64,000 nucleotides of DNA from CAWIMX01 sp963792785 (GCA_963792785.1 CAWBXO010000002.1:682001-746000); one strand, 5' to 3'; positions 7,736 to 17,917 are shown, numbered from the stretch's first letter. Numbers and translations: made by a program. Notes: generated by a model from the letters alone, not told the origin.

Positions 7736-8866
7736 CTACCCATGGTTCGTGCGCAGCGCTTGCTTGTCCTTGTGGCGCTCCAGGGCCAGCGCGATGAGGC
7801 GGTCGAGGAGCGCGGGGTAGGGCACGCCGGAGGCGGCCCACAGCTTCGCGTACATGCTGATCGTGGTGAAGCCGGGGATCGTATTCACCTCGTTCAGATA
7901 CAGCGTGCCGCTCCCGCCGTCCAGGAGGAAGTCCACGCGCGCCATGCCCGACCCGTCGATCGCCTTGAACGCCGCGACGGCCAGCCGCCGCACCTCCTCG
8001 GCCTGCGCGGGCGCGAGGCGCGCCGGGATCGTCGCCACCGACCCGTCCTCGAGATACTTCGCCTCGTAGTCGTAGAACTCGCGCGACGGGACGATCTCGC
8101 CCGGCACCGACGCTTCGGGCTCGTCGTTGCCCAGCACGCCGCATTCGATCTCGCGGGCCGAGGGCACGGCGGCCTCGATCACGATCTTCCGATCGAACGC
8201 GGCCGCGAGGTCGATCGCGGCGCGCAGTTCCACGGCGTGCTTCGCCTTCGAGATCCCGACGCTCGAGCCGAGATTCGCGGGCTTCACGAACACCGGAAAC
8301 CCGAGCGCTCCCCCCACGCGCGCGAGGACGCCCTGCGGGTTCGCGCGCCACTCGCGGGCGAGCACGACCTCGTACTCGCCGATCGGCAGGCCGCACGCCG
8401 CGAACACCAGCTTCGCGGCCGCCTTGTCCATGGCGACCGACGAGGCCAGCACCCCGGCGCCGACGTACGGGATGTTCGCCAGTTCGAGCAGGCCCTGCAC
8501 CGTGCCATCCTCGCCGTAGGGGCCGTGGAGCACGGGAAAGACGACATCGAGCGACGAGCCCGAGACGATGGGGGTGGCCGTGGGGTCGACGGTGATCAAC
8601 GTCTGGCCGCCCGGGTGGGCGACCAGGTGGGTCTCCGGCGCGCGCTCGGGCGCGCCGGCCCTGGCCTGGCGGATGGCGTCGGCGGCCGAGGTGAGGCGCG
8701 GCGGTCGGGCCGGCAGGGACCACCGGCCATCCTTTTCTATCCGGATCGGCACGGCGTCGTACCGCGCCGGATCGAGGTTCTCGAAGACCGCGGCTGCCGA
8801 CGCGAGCGACACCTCGTGCTCACCCGAGCGGCCGCCGTAGATCACGCCGACCCGTAGCTTCGTCAC
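7736..8866 (-). CDS. ddl: D-alanine--D-alanine ligase
   Basis: Ddl makes the D-Ala-D-Ala dipeptide for peptidoglycan. The 376-residue protein has the N-terminal signature GVIYGGRSGEHEVSLASA, the HGPYGEDGTVQG motif and the ATP-grasp core (FVKPANLGSSVGISKA), ending with the metal-binding LNEVNTIPGFTTISMY. The Tyr before GAGVLASSVAMDK (YVGAGVLASS) is typical of D-Ala-D-Ala rather than D-Ala-D-lactate enzymes, suggesting no intrinsic vancomycin-type substitution; that is inference. GTG 8866 is the start and gives MTKLRVGVIYGG. The gene is divergent from tgt across only 20 nt, and a TTTAGT hexamer ends 6 nt before the start codon. Confidence 0.96.
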   Translation of the reverse strand: MTKLRVGVIYGGRSGEHEVSLASAAAVFENLDPARYDAVPIRIEKDGRWSLPARPPRLTSAADAIRQARAGAPERAPETHLVAHPGGQTLITVDPTATPIVSGSSLDVVFPVLHGPYGEDGTVQGLLELANIPYVGAGVLASSVAMDKAAAKLVFAACGLPIGEYEVVLAREWRANPQGVLARVGGALGFPVFVKPANLGSSVGISKAKHAVELRAAIDLAAAFDRKIVIEAAVPSAREIECGVLGNDEPEASVPGEIVPSREFYDYEAKYLEDGSVATIPARLAPAQAEEVRRLAVAAFKAIDGSGMARVDFLLDGGSGTLYLNEVNTIPGFTTISMYAKLWAASGVPYPALLDRLIALALERHKDKQALRTNHG

Positions 8867-8872
8867 CGTACG

Positions 8873-8880
8873 ACTAAACT
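8873..8880. promoter_or_regulatory. Overlapping divergent -10-like hexamers between ddl and tgt
   Basis: In the 20-nt spacer between the two start codons, TAAACT (8875-8880) precedes the tgt GTG by exactly 6 nt, and TTTAGT on the minus strand (8878-8873) precedes the ddl GTG by exactly 6 nt. There is no room for ordinary leaders, so both transcripts would be leaderless if these are the promoters. The hexamers are imperfect. Confidence 0.4.
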
Positions 8881-8886
8881 TAGCAC

Positions 8887-10040
<1,154 letters not shown>

Positions 10041-10044
<4 letters not shown>

Positions 10045-10382
10045 TGGGTTTCGATATCGGCTCCGTCGTCGCCCTGGGCACGCCCCCGAACGGGGGCAGT
10101 CCATGGCTCCAGCTGGTCCCCTTCGTCCTCGTCCTGGGGATCTTCTATTTCATCATCCTGATGCCGATGCGCAAGAAGCAGCAGAAGGTGCAGGCCTTCA
10201 TCGAGGGCCTGAAGGTGAACGAGAAGGTCGTCACGACCGGCGGCGTCTACGGGCGCATCACGAAGGTCAACGACGGGACCGTGCTCCTGCAGATCGCCGA
10301 CAAGGTCCAGGTCGAGGTGGCCAAGGCGGCGATCGGCGGCTACCAGGGCCAGGAACCGGTCGTCGAGACCGACCGAACGTAG
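10041..10382 (+). CDS. yajC: Preprotein translocase accessory subunit YajC
   Basis: YajC is a single-pass inner-membrane protein that associates with SecDF. The 113-residue protein has one membrane segment (LVPFVLVLGIFYFIILMPM, about residues 25-43), the characteristic basic stretch RKKQQKVQ, then a small cytoplasmic domain with VVTTGGVYGRITKV. The start overlaps the tgt stop; the second ATG three bases later is equally possible. It is followed by secD after 19 nt. Confidence 0.96.
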
Positions 10383-10401
10383 CGACGGAAGCGATCAGAC
10401 T

Positions 10402-11997
10402 ATGAAGTCCAACCTCCGCTGGAAAGCGTTGATCGTGCTCGCGGTGCTGATCGGGTTCGGCGCCGTGGGCGTGTATCCCATTCTCGCGTCGCGGTACAAG
10501 CTGCCGGCGCCGGCCTTCCTGATGCAGCGCCAGCTCAAGCTGGGCCTCGACCTGCAGGGCGGCGTCCACCTCGTGCTCCGCGTCCAGACAGACGACGCGC
10601 TGCGGCTGCAGACCGAGTCGGCGATGGAGCGGCTGCGCGAGACGCTCACGACCGCGGGGGTGCGCTTCACCCGCATCGACTCGCCCGACCCGACGGCCTA
10701 CGTCGTGGAGGGCGTGCCGCAGGACCAGGATGCGCAGTTCCGGACGGCGGCCTCGGATTCGCAGACCGACTACGACCGCAGCCCGGGCGCCAACGGCACC
10801 TACACGTTCACGATGCGGCCGAACGTGGCGGTCCAGCTGCGCGAGGAGGCGGTCGTGCAGGCGCGCGAGACGATCATGCGCCGCGTGAACGAGCTGGGCG
10901 TGACCGAGCCGAGCATCTCGCAGCAGGGCGAGAACGGCGACCAGATTCTGGTGCAGCTGCCGGGCGTCACCGACATCAACCGCGCCAAGGAAATCATCAG
11001 TTCCACGGGTCTCCTCGAGCTCAAGATCGTCGAGCAGGGCCCGACGAGCACGCGCGAGGCCCTGATGTCGAACGGCCAGGTGCCCGACGGGATGGAGATC
11101 GTGCCGGGCGTGAGCAGCGCGGGCGGCGCGGCCAACGAGTACTACCTGGTGCGGCGCGCGGCGGCGGTGTCGGGCGCCGACCTGCGCACGGCGCGGCCCT
11201 CGCTCGACGAGAACAACCAGCCGGCGGTGAGCTTCACCCTCACCGGCGACGCGGGCCGGCGGTTTGGCGACATCACGGGGGCCAACATCGGGCGGTCGCT
11301 CGCGATCGTGCTCGACGGGCGCATTCAGTCGGCGCCGCGCATCGACGGGCGCATCACGACCGACGGGCGCATCTACGGGAGCTTCACCCAGGAGGAGGCC
11401 AACGACCTGTCGCTCATTCTGCGGTCCGGGTCGCTGCCGGCGACGTTGACGTACCTGCAGGAGAACACGGTCGGGCCCAGCCTCGGCGCCGACTCGATCC
11501 GCTCGGGCTTCATCGCCTCGCTGGTAGGCCTGCTGCTGGTCGTGGCGTTCATGCTGATCTACTACCGGCTGTCGGGGGTGAACGCGGTGATCGCGCTCGT
11601 CTTCAACCTGATCATCCTGCTCGGGCTCATGGCGTACATGGGCGCGGTGATGACGCTGCCGGGCATCGCGGGCTTCGTGCTGACGATGGGCATCGGCGTC
11701 GACTCGAACGTGCTGATCTTCGAGCGCATCAAAGAGGAGCTCGCCGCGCAGCGCGGCGTGCGGGCGGCGCTCAACGCCGGCTTCAGCCGCGTGTTCCTCA
11801 CGCTCGTCGACACGCACATGGCGGCGGCGATCTCGTGCGCCTTCCTCTTCCAGTTCGGCACCGGGCCGATCCGTGGATTTGCCGTGACGCTCTTCGTCGG
11901 CCTGATCTCGAATTTGTTCACCTCGGTGTTCGTGTCGAAGACCCTGTTTGAGTTGGCGCTCTCTGGCCGCCGTCAGGTGACGTCGCTCTCCATCTGA
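10402..11997 (+). CDS. secD: Protein translocase subunit SecD
   Basis: SecD uses the proton gradient to help pull proteins through SecYEG to the periplasm. It has 531 residues: an N-terminal membrane segment, a large periplasmic P1 region starting with KLGLDLQGGVHLVLRV (about residues 47-62), then a six-helix membrane domain with SLGADSIRSGFIASLVGLLL and the conserved GIGVDSNVLIFERIKEEL near residue 430. The sequence looks complete. secF follows 4 nt after the stop. Confidence 0.97.
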   Translation: MKSNLRWKALIVLAVLIGFGAVGVYPILASRYKLPAPAFLMQRQLKLGLDLQGGVHLVLRVQTDDALRLQTESAMERLRETLTTAGVRFTRIDSPDPTAYVVEGVPQDQDAQFRTAASDSQTDYDRSPGANGTYTFTMRPNVAVQLREEAVVQARETIMRRVNELGVTEPSISQQGENGDQILVQLPGVTDINRAKEIISSTGLLELKIVEQGPTSTREALMSNGQVPDGMEIVPGVSSAGGAANEYYLVRRAAAVSGADLRTARPSLDENNQPAVSFTLTGDAGRRFGDITGANIGRSLAIVLDGRIQSAPRIDGRITTDGRIYGSFTQEEANDLSLILRSGSLPATLTYLQENTVGPSLGADSIRSGFIASLVGLLLVVAFMLIYYRLSGVNAVIALVFNLIILLGLMAYMGAVMTLPGIAGFVLTMGIGVDSNVLIFERIKEELAAQRGVRAALNAGFSRVFLTLVDTHMAAAISCAFLFQFGTGPIRGFAVTLFVGLISNLFTSVFVSKTLFELALSGRRQVTSLSI

Positions 11998-12001
11998 GCC
12001 T

Positions 12002-13000
12002 ATGTTCAAGAACTCGAACTTCGACTTCCTCCGTTGGCGCTGGCAGGCCATCGCCCTGTCATGGGTGGTGATCCTCGCCGGCCTGGTGAGCATTTACACC
12101 ATCGGCATCCCGCTCGGCATCGAGTTCGCCGGCGGCACGTCGCTCGTGCTGCGATTCGAGCAGCCGATCACCGCCGAGACGGTCCGCGACGCCCTCGCCG
12201 CCAACTACTCGGGCGGCGGCCAGAACGCGATCATCCAGCCGTATGGCGATATCGCGAACCACGACATGCTCATCCGCGTGGGAGATGTCGGCGCCGAGGA
12301 GGGCGGATCCCTCAGCCAGACCGCGGAGGCCGTCGAAGCGGCCCTGCGCCAGAGCAACGTCGGGACCTTCACCGAGGAAAGCCGAGAGATCGTGGGCCCG
12401 GCCGTCGGCAGCGAGCTGCGCAGCCGCGGGATCTCGGCCACGGTGCTGTCCCTGGTCGGCGTCCTGATCTACATCGCGTTCCGGTATCAGTTGAGCTTCG
12501 GCGTCGGCGCGGTGATCGCCACCGCGCACGACCTGCTCGTCGCGCTGGCGTTCCTGTCGTTCTTCCACTACGACATGACGCTCAACGTGATCGCCGCGCT
12601 GCTCACGGTCACCGGCTACTCGACGAACGACACGATCGTGATCTTCGACCGCGTCCGCGAGAACCTGCGCGGGATGCGGCGCGACAACTTGAACCACGTG
12701 ATCAACGTGTCGATCAACCAGACGCTCGGCCGCACGGTGATCACCAGCGGCACGACGCTGCTGAGCATGATCGCCCTGTACGTGTTCGGCGGCGAGGTGC
12801 TGCGCGGCTTCGCGTTCGTGATGATCGTCGGCGTCGTCACGGGCACCTACTCGAGCGTGTTCGTCGCCGCGGCGATCGTCACGCTGTGGCGGGGCAAGGG
12901 TCCGACGCGCGCCGCCGCGCACGCGCCCGCGTCGGCCGGCGCGCCAGAGCCCCCCGGCAAAGGGAAATCCAAACCGCAACGCAAGGCGCGCGCGTCGTAG
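12002..13000 (+). CDS. secF: Protein translocase subunit SecF
   Basis: SecF partners SecD. The 332-residue protein contains IPLGIEFAGGTSLVLRFEQP after the first membrane segment, the VGPAVGSELRSRGI motif before the second, and the conserved GYSTNDTIVIFDRVRENLR (about residues 205-223). The Lys/Arg-rich C-terminus (KGKSKPQRKARAS) is cytoplasmic and unremarkable. It is separate from secD rather than fused. Confidence 0.97.
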   Translation: MFKNSNFDFLRWRWQAIALSWVVILAGLVSIYTIGIPLGIEFAGGTSLVLRFEQPITAETVRDALAANYSGGGQNAIIQPYGDIANHDMLIRVGDVGAEEGGSLSQTAEAVEAALRQSNVGTFTEESREIVGPAVGSELRSRGISATVLSLVGVLIYIAFRYQLSFGVGAVIATAHDLLVALAFLSFFHYDMTLNVIAALLTVTGYSTNDTIVIFDRVRENLRGMRRDNLNHVINVSINQTLGRTVITSGTTLLSMIALYVFGGEVLRGFAFVMIVGVVTGTYSSVFVAAAIVTLWRGKGPTRAAAHAPASAGAPEPPGKGKSKPQRKARAS

Positions 13001-13030
13001 CCGCGCCACCCGACCGGGCCCGCCCGGAAC

Positions 13031-13840
13031 ATGCCCATAGCTGCTCAAGCCGCGCTCCTCGGCGTCGTGCAGGGACTCACCGAGTTCCTGCCCGTGTCGA
13101 GTTCCGCGCATCTGATCCTCGCGCGCGCGTTCTTCGGGTGGAACGCGGAGCAGCTCGGCCTGGCCTTCGACGTGGCGTGCCACCTCGGCACGCTGGCGGC
13201 GGTGCTCGTCTACTTCCGGCGCGATCTCATCGCGATGATCGGCGCCGTGCCGCGGCTGGCGCGGCCCTCGTCCGACCCGACCGCCCGCCTCATCTGGCTC
13301 CTCGCGGTCGGCTCGGTGCCGGCCGCCGTCGTCGGGGGGCTCTTCGGGGACTACCTGGAGAACGCGCTGCGGATGCCGGCCGTGACGGCGGTGACCCTGG
13401 CGGGTGGCGGCCTGCTCTTTTTCTGGGCCGAGCGCGCGGGCGGCCACGCGCGGAGCGACGAGAGCCTCACCTTCTGGGAGGCCTTCGCCATCGGCTGTGC
13501 GCAGGCGGCCGCGCTCGTGCCGGGCGTGTCGCGCTCGGGCGCGACGATCACGCTGGCGCTGTTTCTCGGGCTGCGGCGGACGGAAGCGGCGCGGTTCATT
13601 TTCCTGCTGGCAATTCCCGCGATCCTGGGCGCCGCGGGGCTCGAGGGGCTGCGGGTGGTGGGCGCCGGCGTGTCGGGCGAGGAGCTGCGGCTGTTCGCGA
13701 TCGGCATCGCCAGCTCGGCGGTCGTCGGGTACGTCACGGTGAAGTATTTCATCCAGTATCTGGCGCGCCATTCGCTCGACGCGTTCGGCTGGTACCGCCT
13801 CGCGCTGGCCGCGATGGTGGTGGTGTGGGTGATGCGATGA
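13031..13840 (+). CDS. uppP: Undecaprenyl-diphosphate phosphatase
   Basis: UppP (BacA) recycles the undecaprenyl carrier lipid used for peptidoglycan and polysaccharide export and can confer bacitracin tolerance. The 269-residue membrane protein carries both signature motifs, LGVVQGLTEFLPVSSSAHL near the N-terminus and PGVSRSGATITLALFLGL near residue 165. The start ATG 13031 is 30 nt after secF. The stop overlaps the next gene's start (GATGA). Confidence 0.97.
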   Translation: MPIAAQAALLGVVQGLTEFLPVSSSAHLILARAFFGWNAEQLGLAFDVACHLGTLAAVLVYFRRDLIAMIGAVPRLARPSSDPTARLIWLLAVGSVPAAVVGGLFGDYLENALRMPAVTAVTLAGGGLLFFWAERAGGHARSDESLTFWEAFAIGCAQAAALVPGVSRSGATITLALFLGLRRTEAARFIFLLAIPAILGAAGLEGLRVVGAGVSGEELRLFAIGIASSAVVGYVTVKYFIQYLARHSLDAFGWYRLALAAMVVVWVMR

Positions 13841-14457
13841 CCTGGCTCCGGCGCAGCTTCATCACGGGCTTCTTCGTCACCGTGCCGCTGTTCATCAGCG
13901 TGGCGGCCCTCGTGTGGGGCTTCAGCGCCGTCGACGGCCTGGCGACGCCGCTCTTCGATCGGGTGCTCGGGCGGCGCGTGCCGGGCCTCGGGATCGTGAC
14001 GGCCGGGGCGTTCGTCCTGCTCGTGGGCACGCTGGCGAGCAACGTGATCGGCAAGCGCGTGCTGCAGCGGGGCGACAGCTACCTGCTGCGGGTGCCCGTG
14101 TTCCGGACGGTCTACGCGCCGGTGAAGCAGCTGGTGGCCGCGTTTTCGCCGGACAACGAATCCGGCTTCAAGCGCGTCGTGCTCCTGGAGGACGCGCAGC
14201 ATGGATTCGTGCTCGGGTTCCTGACGAAGGAATTCACCGTGGACCGCGGCCGGGGGCCCGAGGCCCTGATCGCGGTCTACGTGCCGACGAATCACCTCTA
14301 CCTGGGCAACATCGTCATTGCCGAGCGGGGCCGGGCGTCGTTTCCGGACCTGACGGTGGAGGACGGGATCCGGGTGTTTCTCACGGGCGGCATGGCCCTG
14401 CCGCCGCGGCTGCGGGCGCGGCACCAGGAGGGCGGAGCTCAGGCGTTCCGGGTATAA
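13837..14457 (+). CDS. DUF502 family membrane protein
   Basis: A 206-residue membrane protein of the DUF502 family, widespread but of unknown biochemical function. The N-terminus LRRSFITGFFVTVPLFISVAAL is the family hallmark, followed by a second membrane segment (GIVTAGAFVLLVGTLASNVIG) and the conserved motif VPVFRTVYAPVKQL, then a cytoplasmic beta-rich domain with VYVPTNHLYLGNI. It overlaps uppP by 4 nt, so it is translationally coupled to it. Confidence 0.92.
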   Translation: MTWLRRSFITGFFVTVPLFISVAALVWGFSAVDGLATPLFDRVLGRRVPGLGIVTAGAFVLLVGTLASNVIGKRVLQRGDSYLLRVPVFRTVYAPVKQLVAAFSPDNESGFKRVVLLEDAQHGFVLGFLTKEFTVDRGRGPEALIAVYVPTNHLYLGNIVIAERGRASFPDLTVEDGIRVFLTGGMALPPRLRARHQEGGAQAFRV

Positions 14458-14458
14458 T
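14453..14458 (+). promoter_or_regulatory. Possible -10 element upstream of the pyrophosphatase gene
   Basis: A perfect TATAAT overlaps the stop codon of the DUF502 gene, about 50-60 nt before the pyrophosphatase start. No good -35 is visible 16-18 nt upstream, so this is only a candidate. Confidence 0.35.
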
Positions 14459-14509
14459 CCGGGCTTTTGTGCCGCGAGGAGGCGCCCCGACAGACACGGG
14501 CGCGGCGGC

Positions 14510-16957
14510 GTGCGAGGTCAGATGAGTGTGACGGTTCGGCGGCAGTGGATGCGGGTCGCGGTGGGGTTGTGCGCGTTGGCGGCGTGGCCGGCGGTGGCCG
14601 TTGCCCAGGAGCGGGCGGGCGGGGAAGCCAGCCTGGTGATGCCCGACCTGTCGCGGGTGACGTTTCTCGGCGGCATCGACGGCCACACGCTCCTGCTGGG
14701 CGGGCTCGTCGTGTGCGCCCTGGGCCTGGCCTTCGGGCTGCTCACCGTCATGCAGCTCAAGGCCCTGCCCGTGCACACGTCGATGCGCGAGGTGTCGGAG
14801 CTGATCTACGAGACCTGCAAGACCTACCTGGTCACCCAGGGCAAGTTCATCCTGATCCTCGAGCTGTTCATCGGCGTGATCATGATCTTCTACTTCGGCG
14901 TGCTCGAGCACCTCGAGCCGTTCCGGGTCGTGATCATCCTGCTCTTCAGCCTGCTCGGCATCGCGGGCAGCTACGGCGTCGCGTGGTTCGGCATCCGCGT
15001 GAACACGTTCGCCAACTCGCGCGCCGCGTTCGCGAGCCTCAAGGGCAAGCCGTTCGCGATCTATGCGATCCCGCTGCGCGCGGGCATGAGCATCGGCATG
15101 CTGCTCATCAGCGTCGAGCTGTTCATGATGCTGTGCATCCTGCTGTTCATCCCAGGGGAGCTTGCCGGCTCGTGCTTCATCGGCTTCGCCATCGGCGAGT
15201 CGCTCGGCGCGGCCGCCCTGCGCATCGCCGGCGGCATCTTCACGAAGATCGCCGACATCGGGTCGGACCTCATGAAGATCGTCTTCAACATCAAGGAAGA
15301 CGACGCGCGGAACCCGGGCGTGATCGCGGACTGCACGGGCGACAACGCGGGCGACTCGGTGGGCCCGAGCGCCGACGGCTTCGAGACCTACGGCGTGACC
15401 GGCGTGGCGCTCATCGTCTTCATCTTCCTGGCGGTGTCCGATCCCCTCGTGCAGGTGCAGCTCCTCGTGTGGATCTTCGTCATGCGCATCATGATGATCG
15501 TCACGAGCGGCGCGTCCTACTTCCTGAACGAGGCGTTCGCGAAGGCCCGCTTCGGCACCGTCGACAAGATGAACTTCGAGGCGCCGCTCACCTCGCTCGT
15601 GTGGCTCACCTCCATCACCTCGGTCCTGGCGACCTACGTCGTGTCGTACCTCCTGATTCCCACCCTGGGCGACGGCTCGCTCTGGTGGCGGCTGTCCACG
15701 GTGATCACCTGCGGCACGCTGGCGGGCGCCATCATTCCCGAGCTGGTGAAGGTGTTCACGTCGGTCGACTCGCGGCACGTCAGGGAAATCGTGACCTCGT
15801 CAGAGGAGGGCGGCGCGTCGCTCAACATCCTGTCGGGCTTCGTGGCCGGCAACTTCAGCGCCTACTGGATCGGCATCAGCATCGTGGCGCTGATGAGCAT
15901 CGCGTACCTGGTCAGCACCTACACCGGCTTCTCGGCGCTCATGATCGCGCCGGCCGTCTTCGCGTTCGGCCTCGTGGCGTTCGGTTTCCTGGGGATGGGC
16001 CCCGTGACGATCGCCGTGGACTCCTACGGCCCCGTCACCGACAACGCGCAGTCGGTGTTCGAGCTGTCGGTCATCGAGCAGATTCCGGGCATCAAGGAGC
16101 AGCTGCGCGCCGAGTACGGCTTCGACGTGAACTTCGGCCGCGCCAAGGACCTCCTCGAGGAGAACGACGGCGCGGGCAACACCTTCAAGGCCACCGCCAA
16201 ACCGGTGCTGATCGGCACGGCCGTCGTCGGCGCGACCACGATGATCTTTTCGATCATCATGCTCCTCACCAACGGTCTCACGGACAACGTCCAGAACCTC
16301 TCGATGCTGCACCCTCCGTTCCTGCTGGGGCTGGTGACGGGAGGCGCGGTGATTTACTGGTTCACCGGCGCGTCGACCCAGGCCGTGACGACCGGCGCGT
16401 ACCGCGCGGTCGAGTTCATCAAGGCCAACATCAAGCTGGAAGGCGTCGAGAAGGCGTCGGTCGAGGACAGCAAGAAGGTCGTGGCCATCTGCACGCAGTA
16501 CGCGCAGAAGGGCATGTTCAACATCTTCCTCACCGTGTTCTTTTCCACGCTGGCCTTCGCATTCGTCGAGCCGTTCTTCTTCATCGGCTATCTGATCTCG
16601 ATCGCGCTCTTCGGGCTGTACCAGGCCATCTTCATGGCCAACGCCGGCGGCGCGTGGGACAATGCGAAGAAGATCGTGGAAGTCGAATTGAAGGCGAAAG
16701 GCACGCCGCTCCACGCCGCGACCGTCGTCGGCGACACGGTGGGCGACCCCTTCAAGGACACCTCATCGGTGGCGTTGAATCCGGTCATCAAGTTCACGAC
16801 CCTGTTCGGGCTGCTGGCCGTCGAATTGGCCGTCAATCTGGGCCGCGACGCCGGTCTGGGGCTGAATCACGCGCTGGCGGCGGGCTTCTTCCTGCTGTCG
16901 CTCGTGTTCGTCTGGCGGTCGTTCTATGGGATGCGGATCGGCGGCCAGAAGGGCTGA
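14510..16957 (+). CDS. hppA: Divergent membrane-bound ion-translocating pyrophosphatase
   Basis: This membrane protein of about 815 residues couples pyrophosphate hydrolysis to H+ or Na+ export. The pyrophosphate-binding core is recognisable near residue 264 as EDDARNPGVIADCTGDNAGD, and the C-terminus has GGAWDNAKK and VVGDTVGDPFKDTSS. It diverges from the classical enzymes. The usual GADLVGKVE is GSDLMKIVF, so the Lys and Glu of KVE are absent. The ASADGFE-like segment reads GPSADGFETYG. A cleavable signal peptide (LCALAAWPAVAVAQ) is also present. Divergent Na+-regulated H+-pumping clades are described in the literature, but which ion moves here is unknown. The start is GTG 14510 or ATG 14522. 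Confidence 0.88.
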   Translation: MRGQMSVTVRRQWMRVAVGLCALAAWPAVAVAQERAGGEASLVMPDLSRVTFLGGIDGHTLLLGGLVVCALGLAFGLLTVMQLKALPVHTSMREVSELIYETCKTYLVTQGKFILILELFIGVIMIFYFGVLEHLEPFRVVIILLFSLLGIAGSYGVAWFGIRVNTFANSRAAFASLKGKPFAIYAIPLRAGMSIGMLLISVELFMMLCILLFIPGELAGSCFIGFAIGESLGAAALRIAGGIFTKIADIGSDLMKIVFNIKEDDARNPGVIADCTGDNAGDSVGPSADGFETYGVTGVALIVFIFLAVSDPLVQVQLLVWIFVMRIMMIVTSGASYFLNEAFAKARFGTVDKMNFEAPLTSLVWLTSITSVLATYVVSYLLIPTLGDGSLWWRLSTVITCGTLAGAIIPELVKVFTSVDSRHVREIVTSSEEGGASLNILSGFVAGNFSAYWIGISIVALMSIAYLVSTYTGFSALMIAPAVFAFGLVAFGFLGMGPVTIAVDSYGPVTDNAQSVFELSVIEQIPGIKEQLRAEYGFDVNFGRAKDLLEENDGAGNTFKATAKPVLIGTAVVGATTMIFSIIMLLTNGLTDNVQNLSMLHPPFLLGLVTGGAVIYWFTGASTQAVTTGAYRAVEFIKANIKLEGVEKASVEDSKKVVAICTQYAQKGMFNIFLTVFFSTLAFAFVEPFFFIGYLISIALFGLYQAIFMANAGGAWDNAKKIVEVELKAKGTPLHAATVVGDTVGDPFKDTSSVALNPVIKFTTLFGLLAVELAVNLGRDAGLGLNHALAAGFFLLSLVFVWRSFYGMRIGGQKG

Positions 16958-16978
16958 GCCGCGATTTAGGGGTGGTTC

Positions 16979-16996
16979 TTGCCGGACTTCCGGCAA
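16979..16996 (+). terminator. Hairpin downstream of hppA without a T tract
   Basis: TTGCCGG (16979-16985) pairs with CCGGCAA (16990-16996) around a 4-nt loop, 22 nt after the pyrophosphatase stop. It lacks a following T run, so it is a weak terminator candidate or a 3'-end stabilising stem. Confidence 0.35.
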
Positions 16997-17063
16997 TCCG
17001 CCCCGTCGCGGCCCCGGATGGCCGATTTTTGGAATCCGGTGTCTAATCAGCGGGGCTCATTCG

Positions 17064-17093
17064 TTGACTCCCGGTTTTTGGCGCGACTATAAT
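17064..17093 (+). promoter_or_regulatory. Near-consensus promoter of the TonB-ExbB-ExbD operon
   Basis: TTGACT (17064-17069), an 18-nt spacer and a perfect TATAAT (17088-17093) lie about 26 nt before the TonB start codon. A strong Shine-Dalgarno GGAGG at 17106-17110 is 8 nt from the GTG. This is the clearest housekeeping promoter in the window and suggests constant high expression. Confidence 0.85.
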
Positions 17094-17118
17094 CGCCCCC
17101 TTTCCGGAGGAACCATCC

Positions 17119-17847
17119 GTGGCACGTAACATGTTCGGTGACATCGTCGAGCCGTCCGTCAAGGTAGGCAGCCAGCAGTGGTATACGGTGCCGCTGTCGA
17201 TCGTGGCGCATACGGTTCTCATCGGCGCCGTCATCATCATTCCGCTGATGGCCGCCGATGTGCTCCCGACGCCGCCCCAGATGATGGCCTTCGTGGCCGC
17301 GCCCCCGCCGCCCCCCCCGCCGCCTCCGCCGCCGCCGCCACCTCAGGCCGCCGCCCCGCCGCCGCCCCAGGTCGAAGTGAACCCGCAGGCCGCGCCGGTG
17401 CAAGCACCTGAGGAGATCAAACCGGAGACCGGTCTCGAGGAAGGGCTGCGTAACGCGGTCGGCGGCGTCGAAGGCGGCGTGGTCGGCGGCGTGACCGGTG
17501 GTATCGTGGGTGGCCTCTCGGCGGCCCCGCCGCCCCCGCCTCCGCCTCCGCCTCCGCCCGCGCCGGTGCGTGTGGGCGGCGCGATCCGCGCGCCGCAGGA
17601 AGTGAAGAAAGTGAACCCGGTGTACCCCCCGATCGCGCAGTCAGCGCGCGTGCAGGGCGTGGTCATTCTCGAAGCCGTGATCGGCCCGACCGGGAAGGTG
17701 CAGGATGTGAAGGTCCTGCGCTCGATTCCGCTGCTCGATCAGGCCGCGATCGACGCGGTGAAGCAGTGGGAGTACACACCGACCACGCTGAACGGCGTGC
17801 CGGTGCCCGTCATCATGACCGTTACGGTGAATTTCACGCTGCAGTAG
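17119..17847 (+). CDS. tonB: TonB-family energy transducer
   Basis: TonB spans the periplasm and passes ExbB/ExbD-derived energy to outer-membrane receptors. The 242-residue protein has a short cytoplasmic N-terminus, one membrane anchor (TVPLSIVAHTVLIGAVIIIPLM, about residues 23-44), two long proline runs (about residues 60-75 and 137-148) separated by a Gly/Val-rich segment, and a C-terminal TonB domain (KKVNPVYPPIAQSARVQGVV to the end). The protein starts at GTG 17119 with a strong Shine-Dalgarno. exbB and two exbD genes follow in the same direction. Confidence 0.95.
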   Translation: MARNMFGDIVEPSVKVGSQQWYTVPLSIVAHTVLIGAVIIIPLMAADVLPTPPQMMAFVAAPPPPPPPPPPPPPPQAAAPPPPQVEVNPQAAPVQAPEEIKPETGLEEGLRNAVGGVEGGVVGGVTGGIVGGLSAAPPPPPPPPPPPAPVRVGGAIRAPQEVKKVNPVYPPIAQSARVQGVVILEAVIGPTGKVQDVKVLRSIPLLDQAAIDAVKQWEYTPTTLNGVPVPVIMTVTVNFTLQ

Positions 17848-17851
17848 ATCA

Positions 17852-17896
17852 CTCCGGCTTGTGCCGGGTCGATAGGCCGGAGTCTCGATTGAGACT
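17852..17896 (+). other. Intercistronic hairpins between tonB and exbB
   Basis: CTCCGGC (17852-17858) pairs with GCCGGAG (17876-17882), followed by a compact AGTCTC-GATT-GAGACT stem (17881-17896). The two overlap by 2 nt, so they may be alternatives. They sit in the 70-nt spacer and could tune the tonB:exbB transcript ratio by processing or stabilisation. Confidence 0.4.
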
Positions 17897-17917
17897 CGTA
17901 TCACTGGAGGATGGATC

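Noticed and set aside
7684..7743. Start of the TPR gene at ATG 7743
   Set aside because: It would put the whole AGTCGCT hairpin in the coding sequence ahead of an otherwise complete signal peptide; kept as an alternative, not preferred.
12059..13771. Minus-strand frame of 570 residues across secF and uppP
   Set aside because: Antisense shadow of two genes with clear SecF and UppP motifs.
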